A DNA stretch of 64,000 nt from positions 61,350,552-61,414,551 of the forward strand of contig NC_079137.1 in assembly GCF_945859705.1 (NCBI RefSeq). The letters are read 5' to 3'. Shown one piece after another: positions 46,961-58,530 of the stretch. The notes beneath the pieces were generated by a model. That model did no database searches, was not told where the DNA came from, and saw nothing but the letters and a program-made list of their open reading frames with translations. The position numbers were made by a program, and so were the translations under genes. This DNA comes from Episyrphus balteatus. Taxonomy: Eukaryota > Arthropoda > Insecta > Diptera > Syrphidae. The first letter of the stretch is position 1, and every line of letters begins with the position of its first letter.

Positions 46961-48773
46961 TATTATTTTTTTTTTAAGTTCTAAATTTATTTTTGTAACA
47001 ATCCAATACTTCGTCTTTATTAAATATTTTTTCAAACCTATTTTTTTTTTTTTTTTTTTTTGGTGTACAAGGAGGTTTTGTTTGCTATAGTTGGTTTTTG
47101 TTGTCACTCGTACCGGCAAAATATTATAATGTTGTATCGAATTACATAGCATTCTACAGTTTACAATCATATACAAGTATGTACTTAAGTACCACATGGG
47201 TTGAGTTATCATCAACGATAAGAATATTTTATTGGACATTTTTTGTTTGTTTTTCACTATTTAACGATGCATACTTCAGATTCAAAATGTATTGCGTGGT
47301 AAAAAATTTGTATCCAATTAAGTTTTAATCTATTAAAGTTTTCTCAATGAATTTTCATAAATTTAGTGAAATATTTCAATAAGATCTTATCTATGTATTT
47401 TAAGTATAACTAAGTACTTAAATTTAGCTTTAAAACGTGAATAATTCAGCCATGGAAACAATATTTGCTCTTTTCTACACTGAGAAAAAAGTGACAGCAA
47501 AAAACAACGTAAAATCAATGAAAACCACATTGTATAGTTCATCTACCAATCAAACACAAAATCACAACTTTAATTTGTTTTTCTTTCAGTGTGCATTCTT
47601 GTTTATTTATGATGTTTGTTGAAAATAATCGTTTGGTAACTACTACTGTTAGGTACCATAAAGAATAATATTTTATCTAATTAGGTTACTGTAATAATGT
47701 GACAGTCCCTTGATTGTTTTTGTTTTTTTATCAGGAAAAAAAAAAAAACTTGACTTGAAACATGATAATTTCGATTCAGAAACGTTCCTGTAATTGAATC
47801 ATGACGTGAAACAGCGACGACACCCCCAAACAAAATGCAAGACTATAGTTCTATGTTATGACTTGATTTTGCAATTTGATATTTTCTTAAAAAAAAAAAA
47901 AATTGACTTTAATCAAAACAAAAATAAACAGTTCCAACTCTGAACATAGAGAGGTACATTATTACTTTGTTTTTATATAAAAGAATACCCACGTGTGCTA
48001 GGTATTAAATTACAAGAATACAAGGCCAGTGTTTTGTTGCGTCGCGTCTAATATAAGATCGTAGAACGCGGCAACTTGTGTCACAAATTGTAAAGAGAAA
48101 AAAAAGTAGTTTATTACTTTTTTTTCATAACAAGGAAATTAATGAAAAATAAAAGCTATAGTTCGATATGCAGCCATAAAAATAAACTAGTAAATAAATA
48201 AATTAAAAATGACAACAACAAAACAAAAACAAAAGAATTTGCATACGAGTTGCACCTTTTTACCTACTATAATATGTATAAGTACAGTTATTACTATTTG
48301 AAATACAAAAACCACAAAAGACATGTATCATAATGATATAGTTTTTAACTTACAATATACATACCTACAAACAGTGGGGTGGCCTTGTAAAAAAATGGTG
48401 AAAATTTGAAATAAAGAAATAAAAACAAAATTCAAACGGACCACACTTTTTTTTTAGGTAGGATAATAAAGGGGTCAAAAACTTTATTTAAAAAAGTTGG
48501 CTTCTTAAAGATTTGATTGATTAAGATTATTGATACTAGTGCCTCTCAACACACTTTTACCGCATCTTCACTAAACTCGTAAATCAGTTAATTTAAATAA
48601 AAGTATTGAATAATTACAATTTGTATTTGTAATTATTCAATTAAAAGTACTTAAACCAGGTGAAGATTGAAGATAACAAGATCAAATAATATAAACAATC
48701 GGCTAATTTTAAACATTCCAATAGCATTGGCAACTCTATTCGAAATGTTTTAAGATATTTTGGTAGTAATAAT
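46961..48773. other. Intergenic or intronic, AT-rich
   Basis: No gene is recognised. It contains a T run at about 47040-47060 and the small inverted repeat listed at 47476-47594. Confidence 0.35.
47476..47594. repeat. Short inverted-repeat element, possible MITE
   Basis: The ends ACACTGAGAAAAAA and the complement of ACACTGAAAGAAAAA face each other across about 120 bp. No target duplication is clear. Ends of the CACTGAGAAAAA kind are similar to those of the nested element at 49024-49455. Confidence 0.35.
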
Positions 48774-49023
48774 CTAATAATCAGGGGCGTACGTTGAGTT
48801 GTGGGGGCCCCGGGACAAGACTAAATTATGGGGCCCCTTTGATATAGAAAATAAGAACAAATAAAAAAGTATGTATACGCCCACTTACTTTTTTTTTTGG
48901 GGCCCTTGATGTACCTATCATTTGTTGGTCGCTAAGAATATGCAAGTAATAATTTTTGGGGCCCCAAGATAATATGTAATTTTATTGTTTCTCTTCTTGC
49001 TTCGATACTTTTATAACCAGTTG

Positions 49024-49455
49024 CACAGAGAAAAATATGACCCGCTAAAAACTAACAGATTGCCATATTGTTTTACCGTCCATACATTTCATAAGGAAAT
49101 CTTATTAAAATCAACGATTAATAAGGTTTTTTTAAGGAGATTTCTTATTATTTTTATAGAGAAAATCTTATTAAAAATTGACTGAAAAGTTGATTTTTTT
49201 TTTGCAACTTAGCACTAGAACAAAAATCGCGATCAATATTTTCATGGCAGGTTGGTTCAGATGGTAAGGTGGGCGACTAATGATTTGAAGTCTCCAGTTC
49301 GATTCCCAGCCTGGTCATCGTTTTTTTTATTTTTTTGCAGATTTTAAAACAATAAGGAAAACCCGATTGTTTTAATAAGGTTTCCTTCTTGGATGAAAAC
49401 CATAGAGAAATCTTATTGTTTTTGTTCTATTTTATGTGGTCTATTTTTCTCTGTG
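49024..49455. mobile_element. Inverted-repeat element nested in hAT
   Basis: The perfect 14-bp ends CACAGAGAAAAATA and its complement lie 432 bp apart, wholly inside the hAT copy. The interior holds several 'aaatcttatt(aaaa)' phrases in both orientations and a tRNA-like segment. No convincing target duplication is visible beyond TG. Confidence 0.6.
49246..49319 (+). ncRNA. tRNA-like Pol III segment (decayed)
   Basis: TGGTTCAGATGG is a perfect A-box match, and AGTTCGATTCC about 45 bases later matches the B box at 10/11. A run of eight T follows at 49321. The T stem does not pair, and the acceptor stem pairs only in a shifted register, so this is not a functional tRNA. A tRNA pseudogene or the head of a tRNA-derived SINE is likely. 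Confidence 0.45.
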
Positions 49456-49554
49456 TGGCTTCTCTGCATTGTCTCCTTACGGGGCCGTGGCGTGTTGGGG
49501 GCCCCGGGGCACCGCCCCACTTGCCCTAAAGGTGTGTACGCCCCTGCTAATAAT

Positions 49555-50180
49555 AATAAATTTATTGAACTAATAACAGTAATCAGATACCACGTTTGGG
49601 GCAGGAAAATAAAAATTAATCAATTTAGATACGAGATTTTCTCTAAGTTACAAAAAAAAAATAGGTTGGTTTATTGATCAGATTGAAAATATTAAACTAA
49701 ATGTTATCAAAATTAAATCTAAAAAAGATTGCTTTAAAATGATAGGTTGCTAAGTAATAACTGAAAACAAATGTAGGTATTAGAAATTTGTTTTATATAG
49801 TTTAAATTTAGGTAGGTACTTAAAACCATTTCGAATCCAAATATTTTAAAATTATGTTCATATTTGTTTTTCAAACTGATGTTTGTAAATAAGGCAACAT
49901 TTTTGAACAACTTATTTCACAACCACATGGCAACACGGTGTTGGCATCAAAATTAACCACATTTTTTCAATAATCGATATCTTTACACCGAATAATAATT
50001 CAATATTTAAATAATATACAAAACAGATACACACGTGATGAATTTTTATTTTCTCAATTGTTTAAAAAAATTGATCATTTATTGATTGATGGTTAATTGT
50101 TTACAAGTTTTACCTAAATTCAAACACAAAAACATATACATAGGTACCTTATTTGATCATGGGAACACATTTTGTAATAA
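49555..50180. other. Spacer, nothing recognised
   Basis: AT-rich sequence between a hAT element and a foldback element. Confidence 0.35.
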
Positions 50181-50182
50181 TA

Positions 50183-51573
50183 GAGCAAGATCCCAGGGCC
50201 GCCAGACATTACTTATTTTCTCAAGAAAAAAATGTATGGAATTACGTAGTGCTAGGACATACTATTAGTGAATGGATACTGGCTATCTTGTGCCGACGGC
50301 CATTTTACCACTAACAGGTGCTAAAGGTACGAAAAATACGTAGTTAGATTTCTTATTTTCTCAAGGCTGATTTTTATATATGATACTCAGGGAACTAATA
50401 CATTAATTTTTGTAAGCTGCCAGACCCGTCGGATGGGCCTAACACCTTGCCAGACACGCATTTCAGTATACGGAAAAGTTAGATTTTGTTATATGGAGGT
50501 CTGGGAAAAAATTTATAACACATTTTGACTTCAGGACTCGAAAGAGTATCAAGACACGAGTCGAAAACCACATTTTGAACAATCGCATCTAGAGTCATTT
50601 GGCCGCCATTTTGTTTTTTTAATAAAAATTTCAATTTTTCACATAACTCATGTATTTTTGAATCTACAGAAAAAAAATGTATTGCAAACTTGAAGATAAT
50701 TTACTACAATATATGTTAAATTACTTTTTTCGATTATACCTTCGGTTTAAGAGTTAGGGTGGTTTTTTTTTGAAACCATATTTTCGTCATATCTCTTTTA
50801 TTTGAGCTTTTTTGAAAATTAACTTGAAGTAAAAGTTGTAGATCTTTTTATTACCTTCAATTACTAAATTAACGGTTTTTCGATTTGACAGTCCGTTTTT
50901 GATCTGTAGGAAAAAAACTTCAAAAAGGTTGCAATTTTTTAATATAGGAAAAATATTCTAGTACAGGGTATTTTGCATTAGATGTAACAACAACCTAGGC
51001 GTGTAGGTTGCACTCAGACAAGAACAAAATCGTATATAACTAACACTGCCAGACCCATTCCGACAGCCATTTTTTTTGCCAGACACCTTAAAGCTTTGAA
51101 AAAAATAGTTTAACTTTACTTATTTTCTCAAGCTTCATTTTTATATATGATACTCAGGGAACTAATTCAATAAATGTTTGTAAGCTGCCAGACCCGTCGG
51201 ATTGACCTGACACCTTGCCAGACACTCACAAATGCTAGCTATGTGTATCAGCGCCAGCGCAGCGTGAGCATGTTTGTAAAGGAGTTTTATAACAAAGCGT
51301 GTCTGGCAAGGTGTTAGGCCCATCCGACGGGTCTGGCAGCTTACAAAAATTAATGTATTAGTTCCCTGAGTATCATATATAAAAATCAGCCTTGAGAAAA
51401 TAAGAAATCTAACTACGTATTTTTCGTACCTTTAGCACCTGTTAGTGGTAAAATGGCCGTCGGCACAAGATAGCCAGTATCCATTCACTAATAGTATGTC
51501 CTAGCACTACGTAATTCCATACATTTTTTTCTTGAGAAAATAAGTAATGTCTGGCGGCCCTGGGATCTTGGAC
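50183..51573. mobile_element. Long-armed foldback element, TA target site
   Basis: The left end GAGCAAGATCCCAGGG and the right end (complement of GTCCAAGATCCCAGGG) are flanked by TA at 50181-50182 and 51574-51575. Arms of about 280 bp (50183-50461 with 51295-51573) are nearly identical. A third, diverged, direct copy of the inner arm lies inside (about 51050-51225), with the phrases 'ctgccagacccgtcgga' and 'ccttgccagacac'. No transposase is encoded. Confidence 0.88.
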
Positions 51574-51794
51574 TATAAAAACAATCTATTTTTTTTAAAT
51601 TTTATATACTCATGTGTATATTTTTTCAAATATTTATTTTTGTTCTTTAAATATCCTGAAAATGTAGTTAATCTTAAATGTGGGTAAAAAATTAATACTA
51701 GAAAAATAAGTCCAATGCAATATCCGTTTTGAAATAAAAACTAATTTGCAACTAATTTATGAGCAAAATAAGTAAGATTTAATCACATTTAATA

Positions 51795-53299
51795 GTACAG
51801 GAAAGATAGACTTTTTCGTGGAACGAAATACAGGACGGCTGATTTTTTCAAATCTGAAAGAAGGGTATTGGAAAAGCTTAAGTCCTGGTTTTCGGGACGC
51901 CAACCCCCTGGCGAAATCCGCCATTTTGAAAAACGCGAATATGTCTATATCTCCCAAACTATTGGCCTGATCGAATAAGTTACTTAACCAAAAATGTAGG
52001 TAATATATATATCTTTTTTAGTGCATTCACTGTTTTTCAGCGAGGACAACACTTTTGAGGTTATGTCGTTTTATTTTTTAGTTTTTCGGTTTTATTAATT
52101 TTTCTCATTCTCTATGATAGTTACATCATTTTTTGAACAGTAAAAGTTATTGACCATCAAATTTCCAATAATTTGGTATTTTTTTGAAAGTCATGCGATG
52201 AATGAGTCGAAAGTTATTGATCTGAAAACTATATTTTTAGTACTGGAAAGTTAGTATAAAGACAGGCATTTTGTGGAACGAAATATAGGAAGGCTGATTT
52301 TTTTCATATCTGAAAGAAAGGTATTAGAAAAGCTTAAGTCCTAGTTTTCGGGACGCCAACTCCCTGGTGAAATCCGCCATAATGAAAAACGCGAATTGGT
52401 CTATATCTACTAAACTATTGGCTTTACCGAATAAGTTACTCATCCAAATTTGTAGGTATTATAAATATCTTTTCTTGTACATTCACTGTTTTCAGCGAGA
52501 ACAACGCTTTTGAGGTTATGTCGTTTTATTTTTAATTTTTTCGGTTTTTTTAATTTTTCTCAGTCTATATGATGGTACCATAATTTTTAAGCATCGTAAA
52601 AGTTGGATGTTTGACTTAAAATAAAATATGTCCACAATAATGTAAGTTTTACCATAATTTTTTGTTTTTTAAATTTTAAATTAATATTTAGAGGAAACTG
52701 CCGGACCCAACTTAATAATGGGAAATACACTCCCTCTCATATAATATTTTTCTTGTTTTTACATAAAGTACACGATTTAGCCTTTTTTTCATACCTTATG
52801 TAAAAATAAATTAGTATACCTATCGTTTGAAAATATTGAGAAGGATTGTTCTTTAAAGTTCAGTATCTTTGGTTTGAAAAGTCTTGAAGGCTTCAAAAGT
52901 ATACCAAATTAATGGAAATGGAATGATGTTCTACAACTTTTATTATGATAAAAAATTATGTAACTATCATAGAGACTGAGAAAAATTAATAAAACCGAAA
53001 AACTAAAAAATAAAACGACATAACCTCAAAAGTGTTGTCCTCGCTGAAAAACAGTGAATGCACTAAAAAAGATATATATATTACCTACATTTTTGGTTAA
53101 GTAACTTATTCGATCAGGCCAATAGTTTGGGAGATATAGACATAATCGCGTTTTTCAAAATGGCGGATTTCGCCAGGGGGTTGGCGTCCCGAAAACCGGG
53201 ACTTAAGCTTTTCCAATACCCTTCTTTCAGATTTGAAAAAATCAGCCGTCCTGTATTTCGTTCCACAAAATGCCTGTTTTTTTACTAACTTTCCTGTAC
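51795..53299. mobile_element. Long-armed foldback element, TA target site
   Basis: The inverted ends GTACAGGAAAG are flanked by TA (51793-51794 and 53300-53301). The arms 51795-52122 and 52971-53299 are nearly perfect inverted copies. A diverged third copy of the arm, in direct orientation and with its own 'tagtactggaaag' start, lies at about 52237-52590. This gives a three-arm structure like that of 50183-51573. The 66-codon frame at 51757-51957 is arm sequence, not a gene. Confidence 0.88.
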
Positions 53300-53301
53300 T
53301 A

Positions 53302-54252
53302 TAAATAAAAATATAAAAATAGTAGGTAATTACATTACGCCACTAAAGTATGTTATTATAAAATCTTTTTCAATATATTTATAAATTAAGAATGTGGTCT
53401 TTACGATTTCTGATTTAAAAAAAAAAAGCAATAATAAATTGATCAATAACAATCTGATTTTATTATCATGATTTTAGTTTTCTATTTGAAAGAGAAGTGG
53501 TTATGGCATTTTATCAATTTAAAAACTTAGATACTTTTTTCGCTTTGTCATCATAATTGACATATTCGAATCAACGCATCATTTTATTTAATTAAAAAAT
53601 ACGGCTAAAACATATCGATATAATGTACCTATACAAACACACAATTTAGATACAAACATATTGATACTTTTCAGTGATTTACATTAATAAAAATATTTTT
53701 TAAATATGCCAAATAGGATAAAACAACTTCCACTAAAAGTAATTCAATAAAACATTTAAAAAATTTCAAATTACAAAAATTTGCACTAAAAATTATACAT
53801 AGTTTTTTATTCAAGTCAGACTTGCTTATCATAAACTTGTGCGCATATATTTTACTACGTAAGATTGCTAATGTTAATAGATTATGAATTGGAATTTTGA
53901 TGCTAAAGTCCTAAGATCAATTCTACAATGAAAATGAAACTTATCATTGATATAAATAATTTCAGTGGAATACACGACTTTATTAAAAATTACAAAATAC
54001 AAATATAATATGGAAAGGACTACATTTTTTTAGCCAAGATTTCATAGAAATCACATAAAAATTTATTTTTATCATCAAATACATGTGTAGGTACAAATAT
54101 TCAACGGAAAGTACTATGTCAAAAACAACTGTTAGTACAAATTTTCCAAAAACTAACAATTTAAAAAATTCAATTCTGTTTGCAATTTTGTCATAAAATT
54201 GGTACTTATTTTATTTACATTCAACAAACAAATGCACTCTTTACTCCCATTT
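53302..54252. other. AT-rich intergenic or intronic
   Basis: About 950 bp of very AT-rich sequence without a recognised feature. Confidence 0.4.
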
Positions 54253-54260
54253 ATTAAACT

Positions 54261-55127
54261 CGGGTTGGGTTCGATATCCCGCTTTTTATATTCCCGTTTT
54301 TTAAAATCCCTCTTTTAAAATCCCGTTTTTCATTATCCCGCTTTTTATAATCCCGCTTTTTAAAATCCCGATTTTTATAATCCCGTTTTTTATTATCCCG
54401 ATTTTGCAAGCAAAACTAGTTGTTTTATTTTAAAAAATCGCGCGATTTTTTAAAATAAAACAACTTGTTTTGCTTGCAAAATCGGGATACTAAAACAAAT
54501 TAAAAAATGAGACATTGTTCTAAACGCATTTAACAAAAAATATAATCTATAAAAAAAAATAAGAAAAAGTAAGGAATGTGATACTAAAAACAAATCAATT
54601 AACAAACTAATATTTACTTTAAAGTTTCAGAAGAACAATCAAATCGTGATAATCCCATAGATTAATAATAACATAAAATGATCACAACTCCTTAAATTAA
54701 GTACACACTACATAATCAAAAGAAATTTCATTTAAATATATTTCAACTTATATTTGGATGCATTTCAACAATTTTGATATATAAATAAATGAAATTTCTT
54801 TTACTTGTGAACTCAATTTAAGGCTTTAATCATTTTATGTTGTTATAAAAGAAATACCGTTTTCATAATGTGTTGAAGGTACATATTGTGTGGGCAAAAA
54901 ATCAGCTTTACTAATTTTTTGTCTATTTCTCATGATTTTTTTATTTGTGAATTAAGCAAGTATTTTGTAAAAAATCGGGATTTTCGGGATTTGACGGGAT
55001 TTTAAAATGCGGGATTTCAGAAAACGGGATTTAAAAAAGCGGTATTTTAGTAAACGGGATTTTGAAACTTTTTTTTCGGGATTTTCGTAAAACGGGATTT
55101 TAAAAAGCGGGATTCCGATACGCTCCC
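54261..55127. mobile_element. Word-array foldback element, copy C (AATCCCG word)
   Basis: Flanked by the perfect 8-bp duplication ATTAAACT (54253-54260 and 55128-55135). The outer ends CGGGTTGGGTTCGATATCCC and the complement of GGGAGCGTATCGGAATCCC correspond to the right and left ends of copies A and B. The arms are repeats of AAAATCCCG or its complement CGGGATTTT with variable spacers, in place of AAAATTCTG. A near-perfect palindrome (about 54395-54490) centres on TCGCGCGA. The right arm is separated from it by about 470 bp that contain a second, nested hairpin. Confidence 0.88.
54665..54848. repeat. Hairpin nested in word-array element C
   Basis: 'taacataaaatgat' and 'aaaagaaatttcattta' on the left are complemented by 'taaatgaaatttctttt' and 'atcattttatgttgtta' on the right, giving roughly 70-bp arms around a short loop. 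It is probably a small MITE inserted into the element. Confidence 0.55.
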
Positions 55128-55135
55128 ATTAAACT

Positions 55136-56462
55136 CATTACTGAGATCATATGTAGATAAATATATTAAAATAGTTATTAATTTTAAGCTGCATTTAATT
55201 AATATTTATAATGTTAATTAACTTCCACTGTACGTAGACATAGGCAACTACTCATAAAAATAAAACTTCTGGTTACTTAGATTTTTTCAAATAATAAAAA
55301 TAATACAACAATATTATGTAGGTACAAATTAAGTGATAATGTATATTGCGTGATAATAATAATAATAAAAATGATGTGGTATTAAATATTTATTCTGTCA
55401 TTTAAATCTATTTGCTAAATTTATTCTCACAAAGATGCGATTTAATCCATCAAAAAGCCCCCAGGTGACATTATTCATTTACTCGTGAAAATGATATGAC
55501 AATTCTGTCAAAAGTAAATAATAACAATTATTAATCAAAAGAATTTGCACGTTACACACGCGTAGGGAGAATTTATAATATAGAAATCATTTTCATTATA
55601 CTATAGTAATACAAAAAACTTGCCACTCGAAGTTCTAACTAATTTTTTGTATTATTATTCTTTTCTTGTAATAATATTTACTTGTATTACACTCAGAAAA
55701 AACTACCTAGTAAATTTAAAATAAAAACATATATAAAAATAAAAAAATTGTAAATTTTAACAGTTACATATTATTTGAAAAAGTGTTAAAAGTTAAAAAA
55801 AAAAAAAAAAAATAAGAAGAGATTTCAAATAATGTTAATACAAATAGCAGAAGAATAATAAATTTAAGAAAATAGGTCCCAACTGGCCAACCTTCGGTAC
55901 CCCGACATGACAATGAAAAATGTCTATTAATCAAAAGAGCAATAATTACTTTCTTATTTCTAACATTTTACATACATTAGAATATTCCTTATTCTGCTTT
56001 TTTTCGAACTATTCTCTTGATTAGATTACTAATTTTGTTTCTCGATCAATATTGCAGTTAAAATATGAAAAAAATTGAACGTATTACCAGTTTTATTGTT
56101 AATTGGTCACTGTGGTTTATTATTGAATACATTTGAATTTGTAGAACATTTTCTAACTATGTATATGTAGGTTTTTTTGAAACGAATTTTAATTTTTAAT
56201 ATGAAATTTTAAGATAAATAAAAAAAAAATCTCTCTATGGAGAGTTTTTAAATGGATCAAATCTAACACAAAATAAAAATAAAATGTCTACAATAGATAT
56301 AAGTGTCGGTAGTATATTTTTCAAAAGTTGATATCAGTTTCTTTAAAACTGAAGTCTTAGGCTGAGAGGAAATAATACAATTTTTGAAGTTATACTTCTT
56401 ATGGGAGGGTGAGTATGAAAATTTACTTTTTGACAAGAATGTCAAAGGGATTATGACGCGAT
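55136..56462. other. AT-rich intergenic or intronic
   Basis: No gene is recognised. At 56475 a CAGGGCTGTCG motif resembles a hAT left end, but no partner end was found. Confidence 0.35.
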
Positions 56463-56568
56463 CACCATGGGTAGCAGGGCTGTCGTTTCACCTTTAGAGT
56501 AGGCAGTACTTTAGTATTTAAAATAGCAGTACGCCGCAGTACGGCAAACATAAAACACACAACACGTT

Positions 56569-56723
56569 GCAAGTAACATGTTTCATGTGGCAAGTTGCAT
56601 GTGGCAAGTTGTATGTGGCAAGTTGCATGTGGCAAGTTGTATGTGGCAAGTTGCGTGTGGCAAGTTCTAGTGGGAAGTTGCCTGTGACAAGTTGCATGTG
56701 GTAATTTCCATGTGGCAAGTTGC
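56569..56723. repeat. 14-bp tandem repeat (ATGTGGCAAGTTGC)
   Basis: About ten units of ATGTGGCAAGTTGC, alternating in part between ...GC and ...GT endings and decaying to the right. The array is cut by the hAT element that inserted into one of its units, so its target duplication is array sequence. Confidence 0.85.
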
Positions 56724-57738
56724 CAGGGTTGCAAAAAGCTCACATTTCAGCTTAGCTCACAGCTCAGCTCAAATTTGAGCTAGGTGAGCACCCCAACTTC
56801 CAACGCCTATATCTCGGAATTTTGAAGAAAATGGAAAAAAAATTTTTTGATGCCAAAAGGTAGCGGGGACTCTAACATACATTTGGGTACAACTCTCATC
56901 GCTGTAGGTCCACGCGTTCTCAAACCGGGAGAACTTAAAAGTAAAAAAAAAATTAGGCACGATTCTGATAAAATAGGCATGATGTGGTTTAACATGGAAG
57001 GCGATTTTTTTAAAATCTGACAATGTGCAAAGCGTAGGCCCATGACACAAGCTATCATTTGGCATCACTCCCAAAAATTGCTCTCAAGCGGTTTAGCTTC
57101 CAGGAGCGTTCAAAGATTCGGGGATTTTTCGAAAAAAAAAATTACCCCAACTTTCAAACGCGATTTTCTCGGAATTTTGAAAAAAATCGAAAAACCGGAT
57201 TATACCACTATCGGGTAGCTGAGAATATAAGCTTTCATATGGCACCACTCCCCTGTCTCTAGATCAAAGCGTTCGAACGCCTATATCGCGGAATTTTGAA
57301 GAAAATGGAAAAAAAATTTTTTGATGCCAAAATTTAGCGGGGACTCTAACCTACATTTGGGTACAACTCCCATCCCTGTAGGTCCACGCGTTCTCAAACC
57401 GGGAGAACTTAAAAGTAAAAAAAAATTAGGCACGATTCTGATAAAATAGGCATGATGTGGTTTAACATGGAAGGCGATTTTTTTAAAATCTGACAATGTG
57501 CAAAGCGTAGGCCCATGACACAAGCTATCATTTGGCATCACTCCCAAAAATTGCTCTCAAGCGGTTTAGCTTCCAGGAGCGTTCAAAGATTCGGGGATTT
57601 TTCGAAAAAAAAAAATTACCCCAACTTTCAAACGCGATTTTCTCGGAATTTTGAAAAAAGTCGAAAAACCGCTAGCTCAAAATTTGAGCTGAGCTGTGAG
57701 CTGAGCTCAGCTAACTTTTGAGCTTTGTAGCAACCCTG
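56724..57738. mobile_element. hAT element with internal tandem duplication
   Basis: The ends CAGGGTTGCAAAAAGCTC and the complement of CAGGGTTGCTACAAAGCTC are flanked by CAAGTTGC (56716-56723) and CAAGTTCC (57739-57746), a 7/8 match. Subterminal regions on both sides are dense in AGCTCA/TGAGCT words. The interior is a tandem duplication with a period of 474 bp: about 56802-57195 repeats as about 57276-57670. No transposase frame is present; the paired 80-100 codon frames are the duplicated non-coding text. Confidence 0.88.
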
Positions 57739-57746
57739 CAAGTTCC

Positions 57747-58130
57747 ATATTGCTACTACTTGTGCTGAAGCACACACAATTCTCATAAAATTACCATATC
57801 GCACATTTTATGCGCAATTCATTTACTTTCGTTAACCATCAACCGTACGTTCTGAACCGCACAACATGAGTAAATTTCACAGAATAAATTGAAAACTACA
57901 TGGACGCAAGGAGGATGAAAGAATTAATTTATTGTTCACTTGATAAAAATTAAAAAAAAACTAAGTGTGGATTATTTACTTCATAATAGAAATTAAAAAT
58001 ATCAAATAAAATTAATTTACATAATACTGAATGAGAAGTATAACTTCAGTCGCGTGTACATGTGTACACACACTCTTTTTTTTACGTATTCTTAAAATCC
58101 AAAATGAGGACCTTTAACTCAAGAAAGAAA
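57747..58130. other. Spacer, nothing recognised
   Basis: AT-rich, no feature recognised. Confidence 0.35.
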
Positions 58131-58530
58131 AATAAAATGCAGGACTGATTCCCACGTGTTTTGTCTTATTATAAAAGTTTCTTATATCATGAATATACCT
58201 ATAAGAAATGTAAAAAAGTACAAAAAGTTGTTTTTAAAATTACAAAAACATCTGCCAATTTAAAAAAATTAATAATCCATATATCAAAACAAAGTTTCAA
58301 AAACTTCATTATCCGTTTAAAACAAAAAAAATTTTGGAATTTTTTTCATTATTTTTAAATTAAGATTAAAAATACGCTTTCGTATAAAATTTTTCGTTAG
58401 ACCAGTTAAGTCATTTATTCAAATGGTTCTATGGCGATAGTGTTAATAAAGTTTCAAAAAATATTTGTTTTCTTAGAAAAGTAAAATCGTTCTTTTTATT
58501 CATAATTGTTAGAGCCATTTAAAAAAAAAA
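58131..58530 (+). repeat. DINE-like element, diverged 5' part
   Basis: It begins 'aaaataaaatgcaggactga' and follows the family with many changes ('cgctttcgtataaaatttttcgtt', 'ggttctatggcgatagtgtt', 'aattgttagagccattt'). There is no microsatellite or 3' end. Confidence 0.5.

Larger units (their letters stand above)
48782..49546. mobile_element. hAT element, same family as 9581-11204
   Basis: The ends CAGGGGCGTACGTTGAG and the complement of CAGGGGCGTACACACC are flanked by the perfect 8-bp duplication CTAATAAT (48774-48781 and 49547-49554). The left end matches the right end of 9581-11204 and vice versa, so the two lie in opposite orientation. It shares the GGGGCCCC motifs. The interior is largely taken up by a second, nested inverted-repeat element. 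Confidence 0.92.

Noticed and set aside
49246..49319. Functional tRNA gene
   Set aside because: A and B boxes are present, but the T stem does not pair and the acceptor stem is in the wrong register. It is kept only as a tRNA-like relic.
56462..56743. Frames with repeated 'ATCHIQL'-type motifs
   Set aside because: They are translations of the 14-bp tandem repeat ATGTGGCAAGTTGC.
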